The position numbers and the translations under genes are program-made. A stretch of DNA of 64,000 nt from Acetoanaerobium noterae (GTDB lineage Bacteria > Bacillota > Clostridia > Peptostreptococcales > Filifactoraceae), in contig NZ_FUYN01000001.1 of NCBI RefSeq assembly GCF_900168025.1, forward strand, positions 124,001 to 188,000, read 5' to 3'. The first letter of the stretch is position 1. Each line of letters starts with the position of its first letter. The notes below the pieces were generated by a model. It was not told where the DNA came from and made no database searches. It saw only the letters and a program-made list of their open reading frames with translations. Below are positions 46,992-55,006 of the stretch, in pieces.

Positions 46992-47402
46992 TTAATCGTA
47001 AATTACATTTTTCCCTTCATCGCTCAATTTTTTTAAAGCTGAAAGCATATTATTTATTTCTTCATCAGAATGTCTTTCCCATGAGCTGAGTTCAGCTATT
47101 ATTTTCAAAGGATATTTAGACCTGTAGGAACGTGTTGGATTTCCAGGAAATTTTTTGTCAGTTAAGTTTGGGTCATTTTCAAATTCCCCTAGTGGTTCTA
47201 CTAGATAGATTCTCTCTTTTGAATTAGATTTCGCTAATTCAGCACCCCATTTAGCTGCATCTAATGTCGCAGTAAAATATATATAGTTAGATTTTTTATT
47301 TTGGTAATTTGATAAATTATTTGGTTTTAACAAATCTCCAACGTTCAGTTCTGCTTTTGTACCATGAAAAAATGGTCCCTTATCTATAACATCACTATTC
47401 AT
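46992..47402 (-). CDS. arr: Rifampin ADP-ribosyltransferase
   Basis: A 136-residue enzyme that modifies rifamycins with ADP-ribose from NAD+. It has FFHGTKAEL (catalytic-site His13), SNYIYFTATLDAAKWGAELA (the Tyr region), ERIYLVEPLGEFENDPNLTDKKFPGNPTRSYRS and the late IIAELSSWER. Length and order match the Arr family closely. It is a single gene with a hairpin terminator. A housekeeping NAD-dependent role cannot be excluded. Confidence 0.93.
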   Translation of the reverse strand: MNSDVIDKGPFFHGTKAELNVGDLLKPNNLSNYQNKKSNYIYFTATLDAAKWGAELAKSNSKERIYLVEPLGEFENDPNLTDKKFPGNPTRSYRSKYPLKIIAELSSWERHSDEEINNMLSALKKLSDEGKNVIYD

Positions 47403-47542
47403 ATTGATTCACCTCTTATATTTTTAATTTGCATATACCATTATAGTACTGAAAAGACAAACAAAGTAGACTATAAAGAATTTGCAAATTATAGTATAAT
47501 TAAAGCAAAGGAATAGAATCACATATATTCAAAACCCAATTT

Positions 47543-48055
47543 TTATATTTTACTATAAACAAGCTCAGCAAACTGTCCATATTTTTTTACTTCTTTCAAG
47601 TAAAACCTCTTTAATGATTCTTTTTGCGAAAATAGTGGCACTCCATCTCCTAATAACACTGGAGCAATTTGAATTATTATATTATCTACCATATCATTAT
47701 CTAAAAGAGGAGCTAATAAAGTGTTTCCTCCAACTACCCAAATATTTTTATCAGGACTTATTCCCTGAACAAAATCAACCACATCTGTATTCATAGGAAT
47801 AAACCCCTCTACTGATAAGGAATCTGCATGAGTGAAAACATAATTTTTAGTAGTAGCATAAATACTGCTAACATTTTCTATAGTTTCAATTTCACTAAAT
47901 GTCCTTTTTCCCATTAACGTAATATCCATGCTGCTATAAAAGCTTTCATAATCAGTTTCTTCTACAGAACCTGTCTGATAAAGCCAGTCCAAACTATGAT
48001 TCTTGTCGGCAAGATAACCATCCATAGTGATGCAACCATAAAAAAATACACTCAA
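47543..48055 (-). CDS. RibD C-terminal / dihydrofolate-reductase-like protein
   Basis: A 170-residue protein of the RibD_C family: FYGCITMDGYLADKNHSLDWL, DITLMGKRTFSEIE, NIWVVGGNTLLAPLLDNDMVD, PVLLGDGVPLF. Members reduce pteridine or pyrimidine substrates with NAD(P)H. It is not a classical FolA or full RibD. AAAGGAGGG precedes the ATG. Confidence 0.9.
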   Translation of the reverse strand: MSVFFYGCITMDGYLADKNHSLDWLYQTGSVEETDYESFYSSMDITLMGKRTFSEIETIENVSSIYATTKNYVFTHADSLSVEGFIPMNTDVVDFVQGISPDKNIWVVGGNTLLAPLLDNDMVDNIIIQIAPVLLGDGVPLFSQKESLKRFYLKEVKKYGQFAELVYSKI

Positions 48056-48124
48056 GATTAAACCCTCCTTTGAAAATATGCTTTTCTAAATATTAAGAAA
48101 AGATTACTACCCTCAATTCTTATT

Positions 48125-48529
48125 TTATCCATTTGGAAGTTCTTGAAACTTTGGTACTTTCTCAAGGTCAGTATCCCAGTTTGCTTTACTTGCATAAAAG
48201 ATATGTCCCTGTGGCTTAATATTTATATCACTGTCCATACATCCTGCAGGAACAACCAACAATCTTCCATCCATTTGTATATTTGGCAGAGCCGACCCAC
48301 AATTAGTACAAAAACTTTTTATATGCCCTTCTAAACGAAAATTAAAAGTTTTAGTTTTATCTTGGCCAGATAGCCACTTTAACTTAGCTGTAGAAGAAAA
48401 CAGATTTGCTGCATGCGCTGAACCTGTATCTTTTCGACATCGCTCACAATGGCAGAGATAAAAATTATCAAAATCTCCTTCTATTTCGAAAGTAACTTCA
48501 CCGCAAAGGCATGATCCTTTATATATCAT
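48125..48529 (-). CDS. GFA-family (glutathione-dependent formaldehyde-activating enzyme-like) protein
   Basis: A 134-residue zinc protein of the GFA/CENP-V fold. SCLCGEVTF, CHCERCRKDTGSAHAAN and SFCTNCGSALP give the expected zinc ligands. The start is placed at the ATG ending at 48529, 8 nt after AGGGAGA. The physiological substrate of most members is unknown. It lies 70 bp from the reductase gene and could be cotranscribed with it. Confidence 0.9.
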   Translation of the reverse strand: MIYKGSCLCGEVTFEIEGDFDNFYLCHCERCRKDTGSAHAANLFSSTAKLKWLSGQDKTKTFNFRLEGHIKSFCTNCGSALPNIQMDGRLLVVPAGCMDSDINIKPQGHIFYASKANWDTDLEKVPKFQELPNG

Positions 48530-48703
48530 AAGTAAATCTCCCTTCAAATAGTTTAATCTTTGATTAGCCATTTCCTACTGATTGATTTTAATTCATCATT
48601 AACTTATCAATATAGTTCTCAAGAATAAAGGCAAAAATGATGAAGCTCAGGCACAGTAATTCCTTGGCGGAAATGTATTCTTTTAAAAAAATCATAAGAA
48701 TAC

Positions 48704-49549
48704 TCATCGTTTTTCTAATTTCTTGATTTCATTCGTTCCTATTTCTTCTATTGCTTTTAATTGACGTATTGCCAATTGATTTAATAATTGTAACCTTTCA
48801 GCTTGCGACTTACCTTGCTCAATCAAAATGGAATTATAGCTTTCCATATTCGCCAATACCAACAATTGATTCAAAGTAGCATAGTCCCTCATATTTCCCT
48901 TTTGACTTACATTCTTTTCACGCCAATCTTTCGCTGTTTTTCCAAATAGTGCTACGTTGAGCAGATCCGCTTCGCTAGCATAGGTCATAGATATTTGATA
49001 AGCTGTCAATTCAAGTGGCAACAAATTCTCTTTTATGGCATCTGTATGAATTTTATAATTCAATTTCGAGATTTCACGGTTTAAATTCCAGCCTAATGAG
49101 AGTCTGCTACTTTCATCAGTTTTCAATCGCTTATAGTCTTTAATAATATAGAGTTTAAACTCAGCCGAAATCCAAGATGCAAACTCAAATGCAATATCAG
49201 CATGTGCAAATGTACCGCCATATCGCCCTGATTTTGAAACAATACCAATTGCATTAACGGTTGTAATCCATTTTTGGGGAGACATTGTAAATGCATTCAA
49301 ACCTGCATCTTTTTTAAACCCGTCGAATTCGACGGGTTTAAAATCTTGGTTATGTAAGCTTTCCCATAAACCTAAAAATTCTAAAGTATCCCGATTACGC
49401 ATCCAATTCTTTATTACATCATTTGGTTCATCGCTTTTATATCTTGCAATATCTGTAAGTGAAATGTATTCATTATGAAAATCTTCACTGTAAATTGAAA
49501 TATCTATTCCTTTAGCATGAATGGTTTCTTTGATTGGCTTTTTTAACAT
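48704..49549 (-). CDS. KilA-N domain protein
   Basis: A ~281-residue protein. The N-terminal KilA-N domain (EYISLTDIARYKSDEPNDVIKNWMRNRDTLEFLGLWE...NPV-like...GRYGGTFAHADIAFEFASWISAEFKLYIIKDY) is typical of phage and island DNA-binding proteins. The C-terminal half is helical and charged. The start is set at the ATG ending at 49549, 9 nt after AGGAGGG. It stands beside insertion-sequence remnants, so it is probably acquired. Confidence 0.9.
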   Translation of the reverse strand: MLKKPIKETIHAKGIDISIYSEDFHNEYISLTDIARYKSDEPNDVIKNWMRNRDTLEFLGLWESLHNQDFKPVEFDGFKKDAGLNAFTMSPQKWITTVNAIGIVSKSGRYGGTFAHADIAFEFASWISAEFKLYIIKDYKRLKTDESSRLSLGWNLNREISKLNYKIHTDAIKENLLPLELTAYQISMTYASEADLLNVALFGKTAKDWREKNVSQKGNMRDYATLNQLLVLANMESYNSILIEQGKSQAERLQLLNQLAIRQLKAIEEIGTNEIKKLEKR

Positions 49550-49629
49550 GCCTAACCCTCCTACATTCAAAACATCAATTGACACATTTCTTTAATTCAT
49601 GGCATAAAAACGTCGTTCTATATCCTTTA

Positions 49630-49854
49630 TTATAAATCATTCGCGATTTTAGAACAAGCGTTCTCGTTTGTGTAAATCATCTTTTTATTTAGTTTAAAAG
49701 AACCAGAAGAAGAATAGTCTTTTACCCACTTATTTACAGTGGGTCTAGCAATGTTATACTCTTTAACAACTTCATTTATATTTTTTCCACTATTTATAAG
49801 TTTTACAATTTGCTTTTTAAATTCTTCATTATACCTTTTATTTGTATTAGACAT
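49630..49854 (-). pseudogene. Truncated IS3-type transposase OrfA
   Basis: 74 codons. The first ~50 residues are a helix-turn-helix of IS3 OrfA (KRYNEEFKKQIVKLINSGKNINEVVKEYNIARPTVNKWVKDY). The usual leucine-zipper end is missing, the frame stops after an unrelated tail, and no OrfB follows. AGGTTTATC precedes the ATG. It is a decayed insertion sequence. Confidence 0.8.
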
Positions 49855-49911
49855 GATAAACCTCCAAATTAATTTAATTTATTTTATCAAGTCCTAGTAT
49901 TTTATGTCTAA

Positions 49912-50013
49912 ATTAGTGTAACCTATCCAACAGTAATAAAAATAACAGGTCAATCATATCGCTTAAAAGATAAAATGGACCTGTTAGAAAAAAAGATGAA
50001 TAATAAAAACTAG
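49912..50013 (+). pseudogene. 3' remnant of an IS21-type istB gene
   Basis: An open frame of about 33 codons reads TVIKITGQSYRLKDKMDLLEKK and ends in TAG at 50011-50013. This resembles the C-terminus of IstB helper ATPases (h-x-G-x-SYRLKD). Upstream there is an in-frame TAA at 49909. The AT-rich sequence after it, with ATTGTACATTTTGAGATT near 50038, could be the end of that element. The rest of 49855-50267 holds no gene. Confidence 0.55.
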
Positions 50014-50267
50014 ATTTTTTTGTACATAAAATTCTAATAATTGTACATTTTGAGATTCTCAAAAAAATGCATTTTGGAATTGACATTTACAACACCAAGA
50101 ATAATAATCATCATGCAAAGGATATATGTCATTTTCTCACCTCCACAAATTCCTATTTATCGGTACGATAAACATTGTTCATTAGTTATATTTTTCAGTT
50201 GAACATAAATCAACTGATACGACGCTAAATATAAAGAATTCGTCTTAACTTTAAGTATAAATTACGC

Positions 50268-50708
50268 TCATTTTTTCCCCTTTATTTCAATTACTTTAGT
50301 GTATAAATAGGGTTGAATCTCTGGATATGTTAGATTACTTGGTAAGTTACTAAAAAACTCAATCTTCTCAATTTCATCTTCTAAAGTATCTTTAAAAGAA
50401 TGGACTTCTGCATAAAACAACATTCCAAAAGTTTCATTTCCATTACTATTAACACGATTTTTCCCTGTTACTGAATACACTGAAATAGGTTGAATTTCGA
50501 ATTCAATTGCTCCTGTTTCTTCTTGTAGTTCACGTTTTGCAGTATCTACTATAGTTTCATCTACTTCTCTATGACCACCAGGCATTTCATAAGTTTCTCT
50601 TTCTTTATGTTTGCAAAAAATCCATCTGTTATCATATCTAGCCATAATTACAGCAAACTTTAAATCTTTATCGTTAATCTCATTATAAAACTTAACTTTT
50701 AGTTTCAT
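50268..50708 (-). CDS. Nudix hydrolase
   Basis: A 146-residue Nudix protein. The box GGHREVDETIVDTAKRELQEETGA fits G-x5-E-x7-RE-x2-EE-x-G. Substrate (nucleotide sugar, oxidised nucleotide or similar) cannot be told. The start is taken at the ATG ending at 50708, 6 nt after GTGGGG; the longer frame to 50738 has no site. It is a single gene between insertion-sequence remnants and the recombinase. Confidence 0.92.
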   Translation of the reverse strand: MKLKVKFYNEINDKDLKFAVIMARYDNRWIFCKHKERETYEMPGGHREVDETIVDTAKRELQEETGAIEFEIQPISVYSVTGKNRVNSNGNETFGMLFYAEVHSFKDTLEDEIEKIEFFSNLPSNLTYPEIQPYLYTKVIEIKGKK

Positions 50709-50738
50709 ACTATACCCCACTTTATTAAAAGTATGCAA

Positions 50739-50885
50739 TTAAATTCTACTTTTCAGGCAAATTTCCTTTATTCGCAACCCTCTACTAATACTTAGTTGGT
50801 TCGCATTTAACTGCTTATGTTCATCTACAGTATATAAATCATCCATCCATTTATCAACCTAATATTCCCATTTTTGATCTGTCAT
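50739..50885 (-). pseudogene. Amber-interrupted small ORF
   Basis: A 48-codon frame begins MTDQKWEY, then TAG (codon 9), then continues without further stops (VDKWMDDLYTVDEHKQLN...SRGLRIKEI). The composition after the stop is protein-like. A CAG-to-TAG change would explain it. I recognise no family; it may be a truncated N-terminus of a larger gene lost when the element inserted. Confidence 0.4.
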
Positions 50886-50929
50886 CACTCAAATTACCAT
50901 ATGTCATCTGTAAACTGCCCTATTTTCAA

Positions 50930-50967
50930 GGGTCAAAAAACGGTCTTTTTTCACCGATTTTTGACCC
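50930..50967. repeat. Inverted repeat at the recombinase 3' side
   Basis: GGGTCAAAAAACGGT and ACCGATTTTTGACCC are complementary at 14 of 15 positions, with an 8-nt T-rich loop. A further GGTCAAAAT copy lies at about 50972-50981. It starts 19 bp beyond the recombinase stop. It may be a terminator for the recombinase or part of the element's attachment region. Confidence 0.6.
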
Positions 50968-50985
50968 AAATTTTGACCTAAACCA

Positions 50986-52713
50986 CTATATGTCGTGGTA
51001 GATCTCTATCATTTCTTCTCTGAACCACAATAAGTCATCAGAATTATACTCTCCACATGCGTGGTCGTCCTCTGGGGGTGACTCTTTAGGAAACAGGGGC
51101 GAAATGTTGATTTTCAGCCCCGTTTTGAATACAAAGTTGATGGTTTGTGGTAGTGGGTTTCCGGCTTCATCCGTCTCGCCTATGTAGGCTTCTTTGATCA
51201 GGGTTCTAAAGATTTCACCGTCGAAGGTTTCCATGGTTTTCTTCTTTTCGAAGATCCTTTTGAAGCTGAGAAGCCTGCTTCTGAAGTCCTCACCAAACTC
51301 GTTGTTTTCATTATACGCCTGTAATTCACCTTCTGCAATTTCAATCTCTTCAGAGACTTTTGCATACTTTTGATCGTATACGTCTTTGTTGATTTTTTGT
51401 TCTAGTAGCAAATCCACCAGTTGATTTCGTTGATTGTAAAGCTTGTTGATGTTGTCGTTTAGTTTTTTAATTTCCTTTTCGTGCTCACGGTATTCAAGGC
51501 TTTTAGATAGATTGTCTAGAAATTCGTCTATGATTTTTTCATTGTCTTTGCATAAAGCATTGAAGGCTCTCACAAAGGATTGCTCCAATACTTCTTCTGG
51601 TATGGCTTTCGAATGTGGGCAGAACTTCTTGCCCTTTTTCGCTGCATGATGGCAGTACCAAACGAATTTTGGGTTCTTACCTGAAGTCCATAACCTTCGA
51701 ATGATGGTTCCACCGCAGTATTTGCATTTCATAATATTGCTAAACGGATATTCCATACTGTGACGTTTGATTTTACCATCGTTGGTACGTCTACTTCTTT
51801 TTTCTCTGATTTCTTGAGCCTTATTAAAAAGCTCTCTGGAGATAATAGGTTCATGGTGGTCTTTGATGTAGTACCTGTCCTGCTCCCCAAAGTTGACAAT
51901 TCGCTTCTTGCTGATGGGATCAACTGTGTAGGTTTTACCCATGACCACATCGCCCACATATTTTTCATTTCGTATAATGCCCGCTACTGCACTGTCATGC
52001 CAGTTGTCCTTGCCCTTCTTGGTTTTGATGCCTTTAGCTTCTAGATCTCTTGCGATGGTATGGGCACCAGCCCCTTCCACATATCTTTTAAATATAAATT
52101 TTACGGTTTCAGCTTCTTCTTCGTTAAGAATCAACTTACCTGTTTCTGTGTCATAAACATAACACATACAAGAATTGAAGCCGATCATTTCTCCTTGCTT
52201 GGCTTTCATTTTCAGTCCCATTTTGGTGTTTTGGGATATGGATTCGCTTTCCCCTTGGGCTAGAGAAGACAATATGGTCAAGATCAGTTCTCCGTTGGAA
52301 GTAAGGGTATTAATATTTTCTTTTTCAAAGCTAACGGCTACGCCAAGTTCTTTTAGCTCCCTCACATGCTCCAAGGTATCAATGGTGTTTCTGGCAAATC
52401 TGGATATGCTTTTGGTGATGATCATGTCAATGAGACCATTTTTAGCATCTTTGATCATCCTTTGGAATTCAGTTCTTTTCTTAGTCTGAGTGCCCGAGAT
52501 ACCAAAGTCTGCGTAGACATTGACGAATTCCCAGGCTTCATTTTTATGAATCAAGTCGGTGTAATGAGTCACTTGTGAGTTGTAACTGCTGAGTTGCTCA
52601 TCAGAATCGGTACTGACTCTGCAGTAAGCTGCCACCCTTAACTGGTCCATAATTTTCCCAGTTCGGCGATTGACTTTGCCTTCACTGGCTTTTATAACTT
52701 GTACTTCTGCCAT
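50986..52713 (-). CDS. Large serine recombinase
   Basis: A 575-residue site-specific recombinase. The resolvase domain has the catalytic Ser34 (AAYCRVSTDSDEQ), ADFGISGTQTKKR, and KSISRFARNT. A recombinase domain follows (~190-300), then a zinc ribbon (CKYCGGTIIRR...CHH...CPH, ~330-375) and a coiled coil (~410-470). GGAAGGAGAAGCC precedes the ATG. Base composition is clearly richer in G+C than the chromosome to the left. It probably integrates or excises the element carrying the RepA-like gene. Confidence 0.95.
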   Translation of the reverse strand: MAEVQVIKASEGKVNRRTGKIMDQLRVAAYCRVSTDSDEQLSSYNSQVTHYTDLIHKNEAWEFVNVYADFGISGTQTKKRTEFQRMIKDAKNGLIDMIITKSISRFARNTIDTLEHVRELKELGVAVSFEKENINTLTSNGELILTILSSLAQGESESISQNTKMGLKMKAKQGEMIGFNSCMCYVYDTETGKLILNEEEAETVKFIFKRYVEGAGAHTIARDLEAKGIKTKKGKDNWHDSAVAGIIRNEKYVGDVVMGKTYTVDPISKKRIVNFGEQDRYYIKDHHEPIISRELFNKAQEIREKRSRRTNDGKIKRHSMEYPFSNIMKCKYCGGTIIRRLWTSGKNPKFVWYCHHAAKKGKKFCPHSKAIPEEVLEQSFVRAFNALCKDNEKIIDEFLDNLSKSLEYREHEKEIKKLNDNINKLYNQRNQLVDLLLEQKINKDVYDQKYAKVSEEIEIAEGELQAYNENNEFGEDFRSRLLSFKRIFEKKKTMETFDGEIFRTLIKEAYIGETDEAGNPLPQTINFVFKTGLKINISPLFPKESPPEDDHACGEYNSDDLLWFREEMIEIYHDI

Positions 52714-52811
52714 GGCTTCTCCTTCCTTATATGTGTTACGACACAGTATAGCCGAAGACTTTTTTGAAGTCTAGGACAAGATTTATTAATCTAATTCAGT
52801 CATTTCAAGGC

Positions 52812-53105
52812 TTATGCGACTTTGTATTTTTGCTTTAGAAAGCCTTTTACTTTTTCATATTCTTTTAGTGTTAACATATTTTCCTGCAGTAAGGTATTGA
52901 GCAAGCTTAGCTGAACCGCATATTTTTCTTCGTTGTTTTTGAAGAAAATATAGTCAGCAGGCACGATGGATAAAGCAGTTAATGTACCATCAATTGTTCC
53001 TTCACCCCTATTGTTTTTTAAGACTCGTCTTGCTATTTTTAGTTGAAATTCGAACCAAATTTTAGACCAGTTTATATATATTTCTTGTTTGAAATTTTGC
53101 AGCAT
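52812..53105 (-). CDS. Small SHOCT-like protein next to the recombinase
   Basis: A 97-residue protein ending in a short helical SHOCT-like segment (LLNTLLQENMLTLKEYEKVKGFLKQKY). Its first 60 residues are helical and basic. GGAGGTAGC lies 7 nt before the ATG. Genes like this commonly sit just upstream of large serine recombinases in Clostridia elements. It could assist recombination or regulate it; the role is not known. Confidence 0.7.
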   Translation of the reverse strand: MLQNFKQEIYINWSKIWFEFQLKIARRVLKNNRGEGTIDGTLTALSIVPADYIFFKNNEEKYAVQLSLLNTLLQENMLTLKEYEKVKGFLKQKYKVA

Positions 53106-53136
53106 TTTGCTACCTCCAATTTTCTCTATTTTCCCA

Positions 53137-53242
53137 ACAGCACCTTCACGACCACCTATACAGCACCTTATAAATGGCTGAATTTCGCCATTCCTTACTT
53201 TTTACAGCACCCTATACAGCACAAAACCCGTTTTACAGCACC
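53137..53242. repeat. Cluster of five ACAGCACC direct repeats
   Basis: Copies start at 53137, 53160, 53204, 53216 (last base A) and 53235. On the minus strand they read GGTGCTGT and lie within 140 bp upstream of the SHOCT-like/recombinase genes. Spacing is 23, 44, 12 and 19 bp. They may be operator or iteron-like protein sites. Confidence 0.6.
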
Positions 53243-53431
53243 TAAAGCAAATCGCTGTAACGCCGGCACTGCGGGCGTTTGTGACTGGAAGGTGGGCGTT
53301 CACGACCACCTTCCTTTATCCTGCACTTTTTTAATATTAAATTTTGACGGTGGAAAATGCAGTAATTTCAACTGGCCCCACTATGCCACTTTTCTTTTCT
53401 GCCGTTTTGTGGTCCACATTCGCCCCAAATT

Positions 53432-53464
53432 CCGATTATAATCGGCATCAGGCATTGTGATGCC
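53432..53464. other. Two abutting palindromes
   Basis: CCGATTATAATCGG (53432-53445) overlaps GGCATCA-7 nt-TGATGCC (53444-53464). There is no T-run, so neither is an ordinary terminator. They lie 78 bp beyond the RepA-like stop in otherwise non-coding sequence (53106-53541), where I see no credible gene. Confidence 0.5.
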
Positions 53465-53541
53465 AACGGCTCTATAATTTGCCACACAGGGGCGAACAAT
53501 CGCTCATTTGATATTTTTATCTGAATTTAACTAATCACTGC

Positions 53542-54585
53542 TTACTTCACAGGGTCGAAAGGGTCATTATCTGGAGCACTTTGAGAAGTCTCCTGATTAT
53601 CGTCACTATCGTCCCTCATAGCAGAAAGAGAAATAATGCGTTTGCCATTACTTTTTTTGAAATCCGCATGTATAAAGCGTTTGCGAAGTTCTTCTAGGTT
53701 TAGACGAATGTGTTTTGACAAAAGTCTTGAAGAAATTTGATCACCACTTTGAACAGATAACAGGATCGATAATTCTGTTGGTGATCCCGTGTAGTAGTTT
53801 TTATCTTTCATGAAATCAGAAATGAGAAGGACAATATCATGGAGCAACAAATCTTTATTTTGAAAACTGTCAGATACCACTTCCCAGATATTTTCTTCAT
53901 TTCGTTTCAGACAAATTTCACGGTACTCAATATCTCTGCCTACGCAATAGAGCTTCGCCTGACCACTACCACGAACATCTTCAGAAAGAATAAAACTAGA
54001 ATCTACCGCACCTTGAATACCAGTCGTACCAGATATTCTATTAAACGGATCGTTGTCATTTTCTTTTCTCAGATGTTGAATGAGAAGAATGGCAATTCCA
54101 AGTTCATCAGCAATGTTTTTGAGAACAGATAAATCACTATAATCACTGGCATAGCTATTGTCTGTTGAAGAAACACGAATCATTTGTAGGGTATCAATGA
54201 TAATAAGAACACAATTGGGATGCTCTTCAACAAAGGTTCTGATCCGTTCTTCAAGCTCACCTCCAAGTGTTGCTTGTTCCGTACAGAAATTAACGGCTGC
54301 AGAAGCTTCATCCGTTATTTCAAACAGTCGATTTTGAATTCTGATTTGACTATCTTCAAAACAGAGATATAAAGTGTCGCCCTGCTTTACTTTGTTCCCC
54401 CATATTTCTTCACCTTTTGAAACTGTAACGGCAAGCCATAGAGCTAACCAACTCTTTCCCACCTTTGGTGAACCTGCAAGAACGTGAAGTCCATTGGATA
54501 ATAGATTTTCAATGACAAATTCTAATGGTTGCAGTGGCATGGTCATTAAAGTTTGACCATCGATGGTATTGAATCGTTTTTTCAT
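53542..54585 (-). CDS. RepA-like hexameric ATPase/helicase
   Basis: A 347-residue RecA-fold ATPase of the RepA (RSF1010-like)/KaiC-related class. Walker A GSPKVGKSW (~36-44), LYLCFEDSQIRIQNRL, Walker B VLIIIDTLQM (~127), and ILLIQHLRKENDNDPFNRISGTTGIQGAVDSSFIL. The C-terminal ~90 residues form a winged-helix-like tail. AGGAGG lies upstream of the ATG. Plasmid RepA of this type is the replicative helicase. Repeats at 55007-55090 would be its possible origin, but no iteron-binding initiator gene is seen. Confidence 0.85.
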   Translation of the reverse strand: MKKRFNTIDGQTLMTMPLQPLEFVIENLLSNGLHVLAGSPKVGKSWLALWLAVTVSKGEEIWGNKVKQGDTLYLCFEDSQIRIQNRLFEITDEASAAVNFCTEQATLGGELEERIRTFVEEHPNCVLIIIDTLQMIRVSSTDNSYASDYSDLSVLKNIADELGIAILLIQHLRKENDNDPFNRISGTTGIQGAVDSSFILSEDVRGSGQAKLYCVGRDIEYREICLKRNEENIWEVVSDSFQNKDLLLHDIVLLISDFMKDKNYYTGSPTELSILLSVQSGDQISSRLLSKHIRLNLEELRKRFIHADFKKSNGKRIISLSAMRDDSDDNQETSQSAPDNDPFDPVK

Positions 54586-54697
54586 TTTGGTAATGCCTCC
54601 TTTGATATTAAGTTGTTTTTTCTGAAGTTGAGTGAAGCCCTTACTGTATAGGCAGTGAGAACAGCTTTTTGAAAACCATTTAGAAAAAAGTATCTCT

Positions 54698-54807
54698 ACT
54701 TATTTCAACGATGAAATGCACAGTTGGACGAAAAATAATTTTGCCCCCTACTATTAAGGTAATTTTTCGGCTACCTTACAAAATTTTTCTTCTCATATAC
54801 TTTCACG
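54698..54807. repeat. Repeat module A (hairpin plus 16-nt tag)
   Basis: ACTTATTTC..ACGATG...GTTG...AAAAAT at 54698-54736 with a 5-bp hairpin TTTCA-ACGA-TGAAA, followed by CTCATATACTTTCACG at 54792-54807. Module B at 54890-54964 repeats both parts. The 54586-55006 stretch holds no gene. Confidence 0.55.
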
Positions 54808-54889
54808 ACAAGATGGGTGTTCTACAAAAAAAATCTTAATACAATACATGACAAATAATAAATTTTAGCATCAGGAATCTCATGCCCTC

Positions 54890-54964
54890 ACTTATTTCCA
54901 CGATGGGAAGCACTGTTGAGCGGAAAAATTTGCAACAAAAAAGATGCCCTCATATACTTTCACG
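54890..54964. repeat. Repeat module B (hairpin plus 16-nt tag)
   Basis: Matches module A, with the hairpin as TTTCC-ACGAT-GGGAA (the A-T closing pair replaced by C-G) and an exact copy of CTCATATACTTTCACG at 54949-54964. The change on both arms preserves pairing. Confidence 0.55.
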
Positions 54965-54978
54965 TTGAGAAGGGCATC
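54937..54978 (-). terminator. Hairpin terminator, minus strand
   Basis: GATGCCCT (54943-54950) pairs with AGGGCATC (54971-54978), and on the minus strand the stem is followed by TTTTTT (54937-54942). It could end the restriction-SIR2 transcript that stops coding at 55439. It includes the tag of module B. Confidence 0.65.
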
Positions 54979-55006
54979 TGTACACCTTGTTTTATTAACT
55001 TTATAA

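Noticed and set aside
49949-49991. AACAGGTC...GACCTGTT inverted repeat as a terminator
   Set aside because: It lies inside the istB remnant frame and has a long unpaired centre; the pairing is probably incidental.
50160-50260. Possible CRISPR-like or tandem structure in the AT-rich gap before the Nudix gene
   Set aside because: No regularly spaced repeats were found; only ordinary AT-rich sequence.
53043-53441. 132-codon plus-strand frame between the SHOCT-like and RepA-like genes
   Set aside because: It starts inside the SHOCT-like gene, has no ribosome binding site, and its translation is low-complexity and Cys/Phe-rich with no recognisable domain. The repeats and palindromes there explain the region better.
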